39,321 bases of DNA. Source: Gemmatimonadota bacterium. Its GTDB lineage: Bacteria; Latescibacterota; UBA2968; UBA8231. The stretch lies in NCBI GenBank assembly GCA_009840005.1, contig VXOR01000049.1, positions 1-39,321 of the forward strand, read 5' to 3'. Under the pieces are notes generated by a model, which did no database searches, was not told where the DNA came from, and saw nothing but the letters and a program-made list of their open reading frames with translations. The stretch's first letter is position 1, and each line of letters begins with the position of its first letter. Made by a program: the position numbers and the translations under genes. Shown here piece after piece: positions 16,148 to 25,501 of the stretch.

Positions 16148-17281
16148 TCAAAGCACCACCCTAAACCCCTCTCGATCCTCCATCCCCTGCGCGAAGATGC
16201 GCGGATCGATGTCGAGGCCCGCGCCGGGCGTGTCGGGCACGTGTAAGATGGAGTCGGCCAGCCGCCAGCCGTCGGTGATCAGCCCGGGCATGGCAGCCGG
16301 CGCGGCTTCAAGCAGGCAGAAGTTGGGGATGGAAGCGGCGAAATGGGCGTGGTGAAAGCGCTCGATGTACGACCCCCAGCAGTGGGGGGCGCAGAGCGCG
16401 TTCCACTGCTCTAGCCGCGCCGATGTGCTCCGCCACCACGTCAGCCCCATGGCGCGAAAATCGTGCTGCACCACATCGATAAATCCCTGCTCTACCAAGT
16501 CAAAAAAGTACGGCGGCGGCGCAAATTCCCCGTCGGCCACCAGCGTGTCCCAGTCATTTTCGACGATGTGTTCCTTGAGCGCTTGATTGAGCGGGGCGTC
16601 TTCGGCAAAAGGCTCCTCAAACCAATAGATGCCCACGTCCGCGCAGGCGTCCAACAGGGCGATAGCCGTGTTGAGCGTATTGCCCATGTTGGCGTCGATG
16701 AGCACCTTGGCCTGCGAACCGGCGGCTTCGCGCACCGTGCGAATGACCAGCTCGTCGCGCTTGAGGCCCGCGTCCGTGGGCATCCAGCGTGCGCCGCGGC
16801 CAACCTTGATCTTAAAGTGCAAATAGCCGTGCTCGTGGCCGGTTTCTACTTCGCTGCGAAAGATGTCTTTGACCTGTTCCTCATCGGTGGCATCCAAATC
16901 GTCGATATAGACCGACCCGTCGTACACTTCGACCTCGCGTTTACCGCGGGCACCGAGCAAGCGGTACAGCGGCAAATCCATCATCCGCGCCACCAAATCC
17001 CACAGCGGCAGGTCGAGGTTGCGGCCTGCGGGCAGGCAGCCGTCGGGGAGTTGGAAGAGATCGCCGATCTCCTTGCCGAGCAGCGCGCGCGCCTCGTCCT
17101 CGCCAATGCGGGACCAACCCAAACCCCACGCCCCGCCGTCCGTGCGAATCCGGACGACCGGATCCGAGATCTGCGATCCGTGCGCGGGAATGCGGGCGTT
17201 GAAGCCGATGTTGCGCGGTCGAGTGCCGCGCAGCACGCATTTCTCAATACAAGTAATTTTCCCTTTGGGGACTTCGTGCAT
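16148..17281 (-). CDS. Enolase-superfamily enzyme (mandelate racemase/muconate lactonizing group)
   Basis: 377 residues. The magnesium ligands are visible as LIDANMGN (Asp), YWFEEPFAEDA (Glu) and VADGEFAPP (Asp/Glu), after a catalytic KxK in LHFKIKVGRG. A late PHCWGS carries a His typical of the C-terminal barrel end. It abstracts a proton alpha to a carboxylate; members are sugar-acid dehydratases, racemases or epimerases, and the specific one cannot be named from sequence alone. The ATG at 17281 has AAGGAG upstream. It starts 20 bases after the DUF3179 stop, so they are likely one transcript. Confidence 0.85.
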   Translation of the reverse strand: MHEVPKGKITCIEKCVLRGTRPRNIGFNARIPAHGSQISDPVVRIRTDGGAWGLGWSRIGEDEARALLGKEIGDLFQLPDGCLPAGRNLDLPLWDLVARMMDLPLYRLLGARGKREVEVYDGSVYIDDLDATDEEQVKDIFRSEVETGHEHGYLHFKIKVGRGARWMPTDAGLKRDELVIRTVREAAGSQAKVLIDANMGNTLNTAIALLDACADVGIYWFEEPFAEDAPLNQALKEHIVENDWDTLVADGEFAPPPYFFDLVEQGFIDVVQHDFRAMGLTWWRSTSARLEQWNALCAPHCWGSYIERFHHAHFAASIPNFCLLEAAPAAMPGLITDGWRLADSILHVPDTPGAGLDIDPRIFAQGMEDREGFRVVL

Positions 17282-17301
17282 AGCCAAGCTCCTTCTCAGG
17301 A

Positions 17302-18450
17302 TTAGGGTGGCGGCAAGATGCCCTTGCCGTTCCACAAACGGGTTTTCGGCCAGTAGGCCGACCAGCCAAACCACATCGAATTATAGGCTGGGATTTGCTC
17401 TAACTGCGCTCCCTCGAGCGGGCCAGTAAGGGCTTCTCCGCGCATGTTCCATTCGCTGCCGGTCTCCACATCGGCAAAGGCCAACGGCAGGCTTCGACGG
17501 CTCGGCTGAGCTCGCCGAACGCCTGAGCTCAGCCGAAGGTCGCTGGTGCGGCTGAGGATGCGAAAGCTCAAAACTTGGCCGCGAACAACGCGGCTGTACG
17601 GAATGGCGGTGGCCGTCTCGGCGTCGTAGAGCACGAGCACATCCCGGTCGTCGACGCGATCGTTGATGACGGCCTTAGCAGGCATCCTGCTGAACGGATA
17701 GGCCCTGCTCTCGCCAGCGACTCGCAACCCCAAGACCATTTCCTTGGCCGATAAGCGGTCGCTGGGCCGAGCAGTAGTGAGCGGAAAAATAATCATCCGA
17801 TGGTCGCTGCGATAATTGCCATAAGGATAGTGGCCGTACGAATCGAGCGGATACAGGGCGCGGATATAATCCGGGTAGCGGTCGAGGCCGGTCGCCGCCT
17901 GGACGACCGTGGTGTGCGGATGCAGCGCACGCCACAGGCCCCACGTCGTCTCGACCACGGGCAAGAGTTGGAGGCACTGCCCTTTGTGTGCGCCGCTAAT
18001 GCCGGCGTGGATCATTTGCGGGTACAAGGTTTTCTCGTCGCGCCGATCGTACAGCACCAAGTTACTGTTGAGCACCATGCCAGAAACACCCAATTCGATT
18101 TGTCCCGAGTCCGGGGCCGTTGCGTCAAAAATCAGCCCGGTGCTAGTCAGCGGGCAGAACGTGACACTGATGTACTGGCCGCCGAGCTGGTCGTTGATGA
18201 CTTCGTGCTTCCAGCCAAGGCGGTGCGGATAGGCCCGCGCTGCGCCGTTTGCAACCACGCCGAGGACTAGGTCCGAATCCGCGAGATAGTGCGCGTCTTC
18301 TGGCGCAACGGCCTGGGGATTGGTCATGGCCGGGATGCCGTCGCGGGGCACCCCACCCGAGCGCAGGTGATGGGTCAGTTCGTCGAGGCGGTCGTAGATG
18401 TCGGCGCGGAGCGGAACGGCGATGATGAGGACAAGCAGGATGCGGGCCAT
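17302..18450 (-). CDS. DUF3179 domain protein, exported
   Basis: 382 residues with a signal peptide (MARILLVLIIAVPLRA). Family marks are GGVPRDGIPAMTNP, ARAYPHRLGWKHEVINDQLG, then SVTFCPLTSTGLIFD and SGMVLNSNLVLYDRR, with a second half including ESRAYPFSRMPAKAVINDRV. Function of DUF3179 proteins is unknown; they are common in haloarchaea and environmental bacteria. Near residues 305-320 a stretch LRLSSGVRRAQPSRRS does not look like the family and corresponds to a small palindromic DNA element. A GTG four codons upstream is an alternative start; neither start has a good ribosome site. Probably the first gene of a pair with the enolase-superfamily gene. Confidence 0.8.
   Translation of the reverse strand: MARILLVLIIAVPLRADIYDRLDELTHHLRSGGVPRDGIPAMTNPQAVAPEDAHYLADSDLVLGVVANGAARAYPHRLGWKHEVINDQLGGQYISVTFCPLTSTGLIFDATAPDSGQIELGVSGMVLNSNLVLYDRRDEKTLYPQMIHAGISGAHKGQCLQLLPVVETTWGLWRALHPHTTVVQAATGLDRYPDYIRALYPLDSYGHYPYGNYRSDHRMIIFPLTTARPSDRLSAKEMVLGLRVAGESRAYPFSRMPAKAVINDRVDDRDVLVLYDAETATAIPYSRVVRGQVLSFRILSRTSDLRLSSGVRRAQPSRRSLPLAFADVETGSEWNMRGEALTGPLEGAQLEQIPAYNSMWFGWSAYWPKTRLWNGKGILPPP
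17492..17538. repeat. Small palindromic element inserted in the DUF3179 coding region
   Basis: Arms tcggctgagctc (17502-17513) and gagctcagccga (17525-17536) are perfect inverted copies of 12 bases, with cttcg and cgaag further out. Each arm also contains gagctc, itself a palindrome. It resembles the TTCGAC...GCTCAG-type dispersed palindromes seen in several environmental genomes. It keeps the reading frame open. Confidence 0.6.
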
Positions 18451-18615
18451 GGCGTCGAGCACTAGGAAAGCGATGCGGGAGGCTCAATTATACAAGCGAG
18501 CCGTTGAATGTCAAACTTGCGGATGGCTGCGGACCGCAAGAAGTTACGCTACCTGCAAATTCACCGAGGAGATTGCCATTGTGCCCCGAGCCTCCATTCC
18601 CTACGAGCCTGCTAC

Positions 18616-18993
18616 GTGAACGCCCGCCAGACAGTCGAGACCTATTTCGCCGCGTTGACAACCGACGATGCCGACCAGCTCATCGAGCTCATCTCTCCAG
18701 CCGATCACTTTGTCAAGATCGGCACGGAACCGGGAGAATATGTCGAGGGCGGTGGACTCGCTGCCCAGTACTACCGCCACCACGTCGCCAGTACCCAGGA
18801 TTTCACCATCGACACAGAGCACCTCGACGTACAGGAGCGCGGTCCGGTGGCTTGGTTCTACACCCGGCAGCAGTGGCGGCTCAAATGGAAGGGTCAGTAC
18901 GAGGAACTGGCCCTGCGTTTGACGGGCGTATTGGAGCGGGAATCGGGTGCATGGAAGTTCGCGCAGATCCACGCTTCCATCGGAGTGGCCTAG
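18616..18993 (+). CDS. SnoaL/NTF2-like protein
   Basis: A 125-residue protein with the NTF2-like cone fold: VNARQTVETYFAALTTDDAD, LIELISPADHFVKIG, VAWFYTRQQWRLKWKG and final strands ESGAWKFAQIHASIG. Members are small-molecule cyclases, isomerases or simple binding proteins; none can be picked here. The GTG at 18616 fits the family start (xxARQTVExYFAAL). The frame is open upstream to an ATG at 18508, but that segment is unlike the family and Cys-rich. Divergent from the DUF3179 gene. An 80-base gap separates it from the surface-protein genes. Confidence 0.65.
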   Translation: MNARQTVETYFAALTTDDADQLIELISPADHFVKIGTEPGEYVEGGGLAAQYYRHHVASTQDFTIDTEHLDVQERGPVAWFYTRQQWRLKWKGQYEELALRLTGVLERESGAWKFAQIHASIGVA

Positions 18994-19072
18994 CGCGAAG
19001 AATTATTTGTTGTCAGACCCCTTTTGCGCGTCCTATATTGAATTATTGGCTCGGCTCAATAGGATACCTCCC

Positions 19073-21376
19073 ATGCGCAACGCCATCCTCGTCAGTGCCC
19101 TGCTGCTCGCCACACCCCTCGCTGGTGACCAACTCCGCATCGCCACCTCCAACGACTGGCGCCAATGGCAACTGCCCGGCGACGCCGTCGACATCGTGCG
19201 TGGTACGCTCAAACCCGCCTTTGTCCGCCGCAACATCAACGCCGTGGCCAACGCCTTTGACTTTGCCAGTGGCGGCATCCGCAAAGTGGGTTCCAACCCC
19301 GGCGACGCCCTCAACTTCATCGACGGCGATCCGGCGACCTATTGGGCACCCGATCCGAACGCCCGCGTCGAGGATTGGTGGATCGAAGTCGATCTGGGGC
19401 GCGTGGTCTCGGCGCGCAAAATCGAAATCCACTTCGCTGCCGACAGCACCCCGCTGGAGTTTTTCAAGATTCTTACCTCCGACGGCGAGCCTTTTTTCAG
19501 CAATGCCAACTCCATTCTCCCCGGCACGTTGCGCTACAACAAGCGCTGGCGCTACAGCTTTAACGAAGCCCAAGTCATCGAGATTGACTATGAGCTTAAG
19601 CCGCTGAAGAATATCCGCATTGAGGCCGACCTAGCCACGAAGAATATCCGCCTGAGCGAGGTGGTGGTCGAAAGCATCGGCGACAACCTTTCACTGGGAA
19701 TCTGGGGCCGAGGGGGCAGCGTCGAAATCATTTCTGAAGCCACCTCCAAGTTGGGCCGCACCCTCATTGAGTCGAAGGGGATCAGCAATACCCTCGTCGA
19801 TGGCGATATCACCACCTACTGGGGCACGGTGCATCGCGGCGGCTCGGGCACGCAACCCGAACAACAGATCGGTCAGTTCGAAATAGACTTAGGCGCACTG
19901 TACTGGGTAGATCGGGTGCGAATGCTGGGCGACGATAGCGGCATCGCCCCAGGCAAAGGCTCGGGTCGCAACCGATCCGGCGTTTTCAATTATCTGTGGT
20001 ATCAGTTTTTTGTTTCCGACGGCTCCCGAGCACCGGATGGCTCGTTGAGTTGGGAACTACTGGGCGAATTGCCCTCGGATCGCCGCAATCTAACCAAAAT
20101 CCGCCAGTTCCAAGAGCTCTTCCCCTTGCGCAAAGTCCGCCACGTGCGGCTGATCTTCCCCATGTCCGAGGGCTTCGAAGCCTTTAACGGACGCATCGGC
20201 ACCACCGCCGAGTGGCAGGTCTTCGGCGAGGGCTACCCAGCCGAAGTCAGGGCGCGTTCGCCGATTTACGACCTCGGTTCCATACAGCACATTGCGGAAA
20301 TAGGTTGGGACATCGACGCGCCGCCGGGGTCTCGCGTCGAAATCCGCAGCCGCACCGGCAACCTCCTCGACAATCAATACGTCTTTTACGACAAAAACGG
20401 CAAGCAAGTCACCGAGAGGAAATACGACAAGCTGATCCCCAGCTTCCGAGGAGCCATCGACACCATCCGCACCGCCGGAGCCGACTGGAGCAACTGGAGC
20501 CGGGCTTATGAAACCTCTGGCCAAGTCTTTCTCTCGCCCGGCCCTCGACTCTACGTGCAATTGGACATCCGCTTCCTCTCCGAAGACCCTTTCGCTGCCG
20601 CCACTTTAGACGAGATCGTCCTCGAATTCGACAATCCGCTCGCCCAAGAGACGCGCGCCGAAGTCTTTCCCGTCGAGGTCGCCCCCGGCGAAATGAGTCA
20701 GTTTACCTACTATCTTCGCTCCGAGTTCGTCTCATCGAGCCGGGGCTTCGATCAGATCCAACTCGCCTCCACCGCCGGGGCCTCCTTCCGCGCGCTGCGG
20801 CTCGCCGGCGAGCCAATCGCCCCCACGGTCGAAGAAACTGAAAATGGTTTCAAGCTCTTCCTCTCCGAGCCAGTGCGCCGCTCGACCCTAATCGAAATCG
20901 ACTTCGAGAGCACCCTCTATCTCAACCAGACCCGCTTTGAAGCCTTTCTGTTCAACAGCGCCTTGTCAACCACTGCGCGTCAACAGGTCGATCCCGGCGA
21001 CGCCGAGGAGACCATCGCCAGCGACCGTATTTTTGTCTCCCTGCCCACCGACGGGCGACTCTTTGCGGACCTCTTGCTATCGAACCGGGTCCTAACTCCC
21101 AATGGCGACGGCATCTCAGACCAGTTGCACATTGACCTCGACTTGTTCAAAGTACTCGACCCCCGACCGGTCATCATCGGCGTCTATACCTTGACTGGCC
21201 ACCGGGTCGCCCTCATCAGCGACGCGGCCACTACGGCCGGCCACCAGACCTATCAATGGGACGGACGCGACAGACAGGGTCGTACCGTCGCACCGGGGAT
21301 CTACATCCTCCGCGTCACCGCGGAAGGGGACGCGCTGACTCGCAGCGCGAATCGCCTGATCTCGGTGGCCTACTAA
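19073..21376 (+). CDS. Large exported discoidin-like protein with FlgD-type C-terminal Ig domain
   Basis: 767 residues. A signal peptide (MRNAILVSALLLATPLAG) leads into an F5/8-type-C-like domain (about 55-175: GDALNFIDGDPATYWAPDP, then DWWIEVDLGRVVSARKIEI). A second discoidin-like domain follows (about 235-370: NTLVDGDITTYWGT, then GQFEIDLGALYWVDRVRML), and a central beta-rich region after that. The end is a FlgD-like Ig domain (about 665-767: VLTPNGDGISDQLHIDLDLF, then YQWDGRDRQGRTVAPGIYIL), the kind found at the C-terminus of exported proteins in FCB-type bacteria. It probably binds glycans or surfaces outside the cell. Its stop overlaps the ATG of the next, similarly built gene (TAATG). 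Confidence 0.8.
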   Translation: MRNAILVSALLLATPLAGDQLRIATSNDWRQWQLPGDAVDIVRGTLKPAFVRRNINAVANAFDFASGGIRKVGSNPGDALNFIDGDPATYWAPDPNARVEDWWIEVDLGRVVSARKIEIHFAADSTPLEFFKILTSDGEPFFSNANSILPGTLRYNKRWRYSFNEAQVIEIDYELKPLKNIRIEADLATKNIRLSEVVVESIGDNLSLGIWGRGGSVEIISEATSKLGRTLIESKGISNTLVDGDITTYWGTVHRGGSGTQPEQQIGQFEIDLGALYWVDRVRMLGDDSGIAPGKGSGRNRSGVFNYLWYQFFVSDGSRAPDGSLSWELLGELPSDRRNLTKIRQFQELFPLRKVRHVRLIFPMSEGFEAFNGRIGTTAEWQVFGEGYPAEVRARSPIYDLGSIQHIAEIGWDIDAPPGSRVEIRSRTGNLLDNQYVFYDKNGKQVTERKYDKLIPSFRGAIDTIRTAGADWSNWSRAYETSGQVFLSPGPRLYVQLDIRFLSEDPFAAATLDEIVLEFDNPLAQETRAEVFPVEVAPGEMSQFTYYLRSEFVSSSRGFDQIQLASTAGASFRALRLAGEPIAPTVEETENGFKLFLSEPVRRSTLIEIDFESTLYLNQTRFEAFLFNSALSTTARQQVDPGDAEETIASDRIFVSLPTDGRLFADLLLSNRVLTPNGDGISDQLHIDLDLFKVLDPRPVIIGVYTLTGHRVALISDAATTAGHQTYQWDGRDRQGRTVAPGIYILRVTAEGDALTRSANRLISVAY

Positions 21377-23394
21377 TGGACAGGCTCCTCACCAACCGAT
21401 CGGCCCTCTTGCTATGGCTGGTCGCGTCGTGGATATCCACAGCGGAGGCCGATATTGCCTTGTGGCAGCTAGGCGGCAGCGGCTTGGAGTGGGCCGAGCA
21501 CGACTCGGTCGCCATTCTGATCGATGAGACTACCACGCCGGGAGCAATACAGCCCGTCTATATACAGCCCGACCGCTCCGTCTTCTCCTATCTGACCAAT
21601 TGGGGTAGCTGGAATCCCCGTGAACTGGGCTACGTCGATGGCGAAAGACCGCGCGTGTCTGGCAATTTGCGCTTGGTCGATGGCGACAGCACGTCCTATC
21701 TCGCGCCCTCTTCGGGCGGCAGTCCCGACGGCCGCACCTTCACCTTCGACCTAGCCGTGCCAGTGCCCATCTTCTCCTTCGGGTTCTACACCCCCTCGCA
21801 GGGATACCGCTCGGACGGCAAGAGCTTGCGCGAAGACGTCGTGCCCGCGTACGAGCTGTATGTCGCCACCCATAACCCGAACGAATGGCAGCAGATCGCC
21901 GACGTACAGGAAAATTTTCGCCCCGTCGTGCAGCACCAATTTCCCCGCCAGTACGTGCGCTTCGCTCGCTATATCCGCCGACTCTCGCGCTCGCTTGAAG
22001 CCGCGCAGATCGAGGCATTGCAAATATCCTCACAGGCAATTTTTGCCAAGGGCCAAGCTCATCGGGGCACCATCGGCGATTTCGAGCTCTTCGGCGAGGG
22101 TGTTCCCCTGCGTGCGGTGTACAAGACGCGGATATTCGACTTGGGTCAGAAGGTCAACTTCGGCCGCTTCTCTTGGTCGGCTACATCGCTGCGGATGGTG
22201 GATGGCGAGCCGATGGAAGCCCCCGACGCCCCGGTCTCGATCCAAGTCGAGGCGCGCACCGGCATGGACCCCAAGCCGGACATCTACTACGAGTTCACCG
22301 ACATGGGCACCCGCGTTCCGGTGTCGCAGCAACGCTACCAAGACGTGCTCAAAAATCCGAGCGGGGCAGTCAACACCGACGACGGCCAAGGCGGAACGCT
22401 GACGCTGACGACGCGCCCCAAGCCGGGGATTCGCGCCGGCATCGAATACGACCAAGACAACTGGACCTTCTGGTCGGTCCCAACGTTCGAGTCGGGCCAA
22501 ACGCTCGGCCTGCGGTCCGGCTCCCATCTACAGCTAAAAATCTTGCTGAACAGCGAGGAATTCGATGCCTTTGTGCAGCTCGATTCCCTGTGGGTCGAAA
22601 CCTCGCCGACTCTGGCCACCTCGGTCATCGGCGAAGTGGCCCGCTTGGACGACCCGCAGCCCCTGCGCGGCGTGGCCGAGGTGGAGATGGGCGCGATGAC
22701 GGAGTTCGTCTATGATATCAAAGCGGAAGTTTCCGCCGCTGATGTGGGCTTCGACGCGCTGCACATCCGCACCGGCGGACCCCCCTCGTTCAAGCACCTC
22801 GAAATGGGCATCCCTTTGCGACAAGTGGTGGCGAGCGAAGTCGTCGCAGGTGAGGATGAGTTGACGATACGCTTGCCGGAGCGCTTAAACGCCGGCCGCA
22901 ACGAGTTGATCCGCGTCGTCTTCGCCGCCGAGGTATTCGACTTTGCCTGGACCTTTGACGGCCAAGTACTCGACAGCCAGAGCCAGAGCCTGCCGCAGCC
23001 CGTGCAGAGTGGCGATGTCGGCGGCGACATTGCCACCAATACCCTGCGCGTGCTTGCCTCGACTTCCCAAGCCGAGAAAATCCGCGACCTGCGCCTCTCC
23101 ACCGCCGTAATCACGCCCAACGACGACGGCGTCAACGACCTGCTGGAAATCGAGTACGCCCTCTTAGGGCTGCCCCGGACCGTGGCCACTCGGCTGAACA
23201 TCCACGCACTCGACGGTCGCAAGGTCGCCGCTCTAGCGGCAGGCAGCCAGAAGTCGGGCCTACAGCGCATTCGTTGGGACGGCCGCGACGCCAGCGGGGC
23301 ACTTTTGCCAACCGGCCTCTACCTACTCGGACTAGAAGTCGAAGGGGAGGCCACAGTGATCAAACGGCTCATACCAGTGGGATTGGCTTATTGA
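21376..23394 (+). CDS. Second exported discoidin-like/FlgD Ig protein, coupled to the first
   Basis: 672 residues; the start shares one base with the upstream stop. A signal peptide (LLLWLVASWISTAEA) leads into a discoidin-like region (NLRLVDGDSTSYLAPSSGG, TFTFDLAVPVPIFSFGFYTP, YELYVATHNPNEWQQIAD). A long beta-rich centre follows and resembles the first protein in pieces such as FGEGVPLRAVYKTRIFDLGQ and VEARTGMDPKP (compare VEIRSRTGNL). The C-terminal FlgD-like Ig domain is clear: TAVITPNDDGVNDLLEIEYA, then IRWDGRDASGALLPTGLYLL. The two are paralogous or at least share the same plan, with conserved order and overlap, so they likely work as a pair at the cell surface. Confidence 0.78.
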   Translation: MDRLLTNRSALLLWLVASWISTAEADIALWQLGGSGLEWAEHDSVAILIDETTTPGAIQPVYIQPDRSVFSYLTNWGSWNPRELGYVDGERPRVSGNLRLVDGDSTSYLAPSSGGSPDGRTFTFDLAVPVPIFSFGFYTPSQGYRSDGKSLREDVVPAYELYVATHNPNEWQQIADVQENFRPVVQHQFPRQYVRFARYIRRLSRSLEAAQIEALQISSQAIFAKGQAHRGTIGDFELFGEGVPLRAVYKTRIFDLGQKVNFGRFSWSATSLRMVDGEPMEAPDAPVSIQVEARTGMDPKPDIYYEFTDMGTRVPVSQQRYQDVLKNPSGAVNTDDGQGGTLTLTTRPKPGIRAGIEYDQDNWTFWSVPTFESGQTLGLRSGSHLQLKILLNSEEFDAFVQLDSLWVETSPTLATSVIGEVARLDDPQPLRGVAEVEMGAMTEFVYDIKAEVSAADVGFDALHIRTGGPPSFKHLEMGIPLRQVVASEVVAGEDELTIRLPERLNAGRNELIRVVFAAEVFDFAWTFDGQVLDSQSQSLPQPVQSGDVGGDIATNTLRVLASTSQAEKIRDLRLSTAVITPNDDGVNDLLEIEYALLGLPRTVATRLNIHALDGRKVAALAAGSQKSGLQRIRWDGRDASGALLPTGLYLLGLEVEGEATVIKRLIPVGLAY

Positions 23395-23502
23395 TCATCC
23401 CTACCATGTCGCGGTTGACCCGCTACAAGAGCGGGCGTACTATTCTCCGACCAACCCGCATTCCGCACCATTCTCACGAAATAGCTAGGTGACTGAGCAA
23501 TC

Positions 23503-24045
23503 ATGTCGAGGAAGGGAAGCACTGTGTTTGAGCGGCCCGATTGGGACGAGTACTACATGCGCATCGCTATGGCCGTCCGGGCGCGCGCCAACTGCACGGG
23601 CAACCGCATTGGGGCCATCTTGGTGCAAAACGACCGGATCATTTCGACCGGCTACAACGGCACCCCGCACAACATGGTCAACTGCCTCGACGGCGGCTGC
23701 GACCGCTGCGACCGCCGCGACCAATACCCTTCGGGCAAGAACTACGATTTGTGCATCTGTGTCCACGCCGAGCAAAACGCGCTGTTGTCGGCGGCTCGCT
23801 TTGGCATCGCCACCGAAGGAGCGGTGATGTACTCGACGATGCGGCCTTGTTTTGGCTGTGCCAAAGAAATCCTCCAAGCCAAGATACACGCGGTGTATTA
23901 CCTACACGATTGGATCTATCCCGACGCCGAGCGGCAGGCCAGCTACGAGGAGCTATTGTCGTTTGTGCCGGGCGGCGTGCGGGCCGTGGCCATGGACGAC
24001 CTAGACGCGGCTTGGGCTGTCTCCTCCTTGCGCCAAGACGAGTGA
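23503..24045 (+). CDS. dCMP deaminase (deoxycytidylate deaminase, zinc-dependent)
   Basis: 180 residues. The cytidine/deoxycytidylate deaminase zinc site is HAEQNALL with MRPCFGCAKEIL, where His and the two Cys bind zinc and Glu is the proton shuttle. The cysteine-rich CLDGGCDRCDRRDQYPSG insert is typical of dCMP deaminases. It makes dUMP from dCMP for thymidylate synthesis. I list the ATG at 23503; a GTG at 23524 (VFERPDWDEYYM) has a better AGGAAGG ribosome site and a family-like N-terminus and may be the true start. It stands between surface-protein genes, two bases before the CBM9-like gene. Confidence 0.9.
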   Translation: MSRKGSTVFERPDWDEYYMRIAMAVRARANCTGNRIGAILVQNDRIISTGYNGTPHNMVNCLDGGCDRCDRRDQYPSGKNYDLCICVHAEQNALLSAARFGIATEGAVMYSTMRPCFGCAKEILQAKIHAVYYLHDWIYPDAERQASYEELLSFVPGGVRAVAMDDLDAAWAVSSLRQDE

Positions 24046-24047
24046 GG

Positions 24048-25499
24048 ATGCGGCGCACTGCCTGGGTCGCGTGGGCAAGCCTGATGGCCGTGGGAGTCGT
24101 CGGCGCAGAGCCGGTCGCGGTGGTACCAGTAACTCCCAAGCCAACGCTCGACGGCATACTGATCGAGTGGGGGGCACCCGAGCGCATCGGCCTAGTCCCC
24201 GGCGGCGAACGAGTGGGCGTGCGCGGGGCCTTTACCGGCTCGTCGGATCACGAGGCCGACCTCTATCTGATGTGGGACGCCGACTACGTGTACGTAGCAG
24301 CCGCGGTAGTTGACGATATCGTAGATGCCCAACAGATTCCCCCTGACAAAAGCGAATGGCGCGGCCCATCCGGGGAGCGCAAGGACGCGATGTTTTACTA
24401 CGATCACCTAAAAATTTTCCTGCGCGGCCCCGAGCAGCCCTTGGGGCATACCATCTGGCTGAGTCCGGCCAACGGCACGCCCTATCTGTGGGGGGGCATG
24501 CAGCGCAGGAAGCCCACAGAGCTCGCGCCCGTAAAAGCAGGAGGGGCCCTGCGCGATCAGCTCTACACCTTTGAAGTGGGCATTCCCTGGCGCTGGCTGG
24601 GCTTCTATCCCCAGCCCGACATGGTGCTCGACGCGCTCTTTCTGCTGCCGGATTCCGATCTGCCCAACGAGGAATTGCGCGACAAAGTGCGGCAGAGCAA
24701 CAAGTGGATCTGGTGGCAGGGCAAGGTGCAGCTCAAGGGGCAGCCTCCGGGATTGCGCTTGCTACCCCCCAAGCAGCAGGTCATCGCGGAGATCGCCGAG
24801 AAGACGCGAGAGATTGCCGTGCCTAAAGTAGCAGTCCGGGAGGAACGAGCAGAAAAAAAGGAGCTGGAGCAACAAGACTCGATTGCCGTTGAGAAAAGTC
24901 CGGGCGCCCAGCGGGAAATTCCGGCGCAAGCGCCCAGCAGGGATTCTGGCCCAAACCGGTCACAAGAAGCCGTGCAAACTGAGTCGGTGCCCACGATAAG
25001 ATCGCGGCTGAATCGGTCGTTGTTGGCCAAGAGGCATCCAGCGCCGGATTGGGTGCGTGCGCTCAACGACGACGCGGGCGTGTCACGGGGTCAAGTCGAT
25101 TCGCTCTATTATAGATTGACCCACTCGCTGGCGCGCCTGACCGCGGACCGCATTAATGCCCGCACCGACGGGATTATCATGGACCTAGCTGAATACGCAG
25201 GGACTTGGCGGGCGCAGGCCCAGCACTTCTTGCAGCAACTGCTGGCCAAGACGCTCGCCGACCTAGAGCAGGGGCGGCTACAGGAGCAAATCGCCAATGC
25301 CGCCGCCGAGGTCGGCGTGGATGGCGACCAAGCCACCCGCTTAGTGCAATCGCTCTGCCGCGAGGCCCTAAAGATATACGCCGACGGCAAGGTCGCTAGT
25401 TCCGAAACCCTAATTGACAAAGCGCGACGGCGAGCCAAACTCTCCGAGGAGCAGGCGCAAGACCTGCTGGCCGTGCTGGCGGCGTCTATTACCCAATAA
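24048..25499 (+). CDS. Exported CBM9-like protein with helical C-terminal domain
   Basis: 483 residues. A short signal peptide (MRRTAWVAWASLMAVGVVGA) leads into a carbohydrate-binding-family-9-like beta-sandwich (about 25-235): PKPTLDGILIEWGAPERIGL, then DLYLMWDADYVYVAAAVVDD, then AMFYYDHLKIFLRGPEQPLG, the usual strand pattern including the W-D-Y core. A Glu/Lys/Pro-rich linker (about 255-310) follows. The C-terminal helical part (RVNRITADRINARTDGIIMD-like, then ANAAAEVGVDGDQATRLVQS and KARRRAKLSEEQAQDLLAVL) has no recognised family. It probably binds sugar or a cell-surface ligand. The start is two bases after the dCMP deaminase stop, and the stop is two bases before the Ldh2 gene. Confidence 0.7.
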   Translation: MRRTAWVAWASLMAVGVVGAEPVAVVPVTPKPTLDGILIEWGAPERIGLVPGGERVGVRGAFTGSSDHEADLYLMWDADYVYVAAAVVDDIVDAQQIPPDKSEWRGPSGERKDAMFYYDHLKIFLRGPEQPLGHTIWLSPANGTPYLWGGMQRRKPTELAPVKAGGALRDQLYTFEVGIPWRWLGFYPQPDMVLDALFLLPDSDLPNEELRDKVRQSNKWIWWQGKVQLKGQPPGLRLLPPKQQVIAEIAEKTREIAVPKVAVREERAEKKELEQQDSIAVEKSPGAQREIPAQAPSRDSGPNRSQEAVQTESVPTIRSRLNRSLLAKRHPAPDWVRALNDDAGVSRGQVDSLYYRLTHSLARLTADRINARTDGIIMDLAEYAGTWRAQAQHFLQQLLAKTLADLEQGRLQEQIANAAAEVGVDGDQATRLVQSLCREALKIYADGKVASSETLIDKARRRAKLSEEQAQDLLAVLAASITQ

Positions 25500-25501
25500 T
25501 T

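Noticed and set aside
16463..17305. A 280-codon open frame opposite the enolase-superfamily gene
   Set aside because: It is the antisense of a clear enzyme gene and shows no domain of its own.
18504..19607. A 367-codon open frame over the NTF2-like and first surface-protein genes
   Set aside because: It crosses two well-supported genes in a different frame; low-complexity translation.
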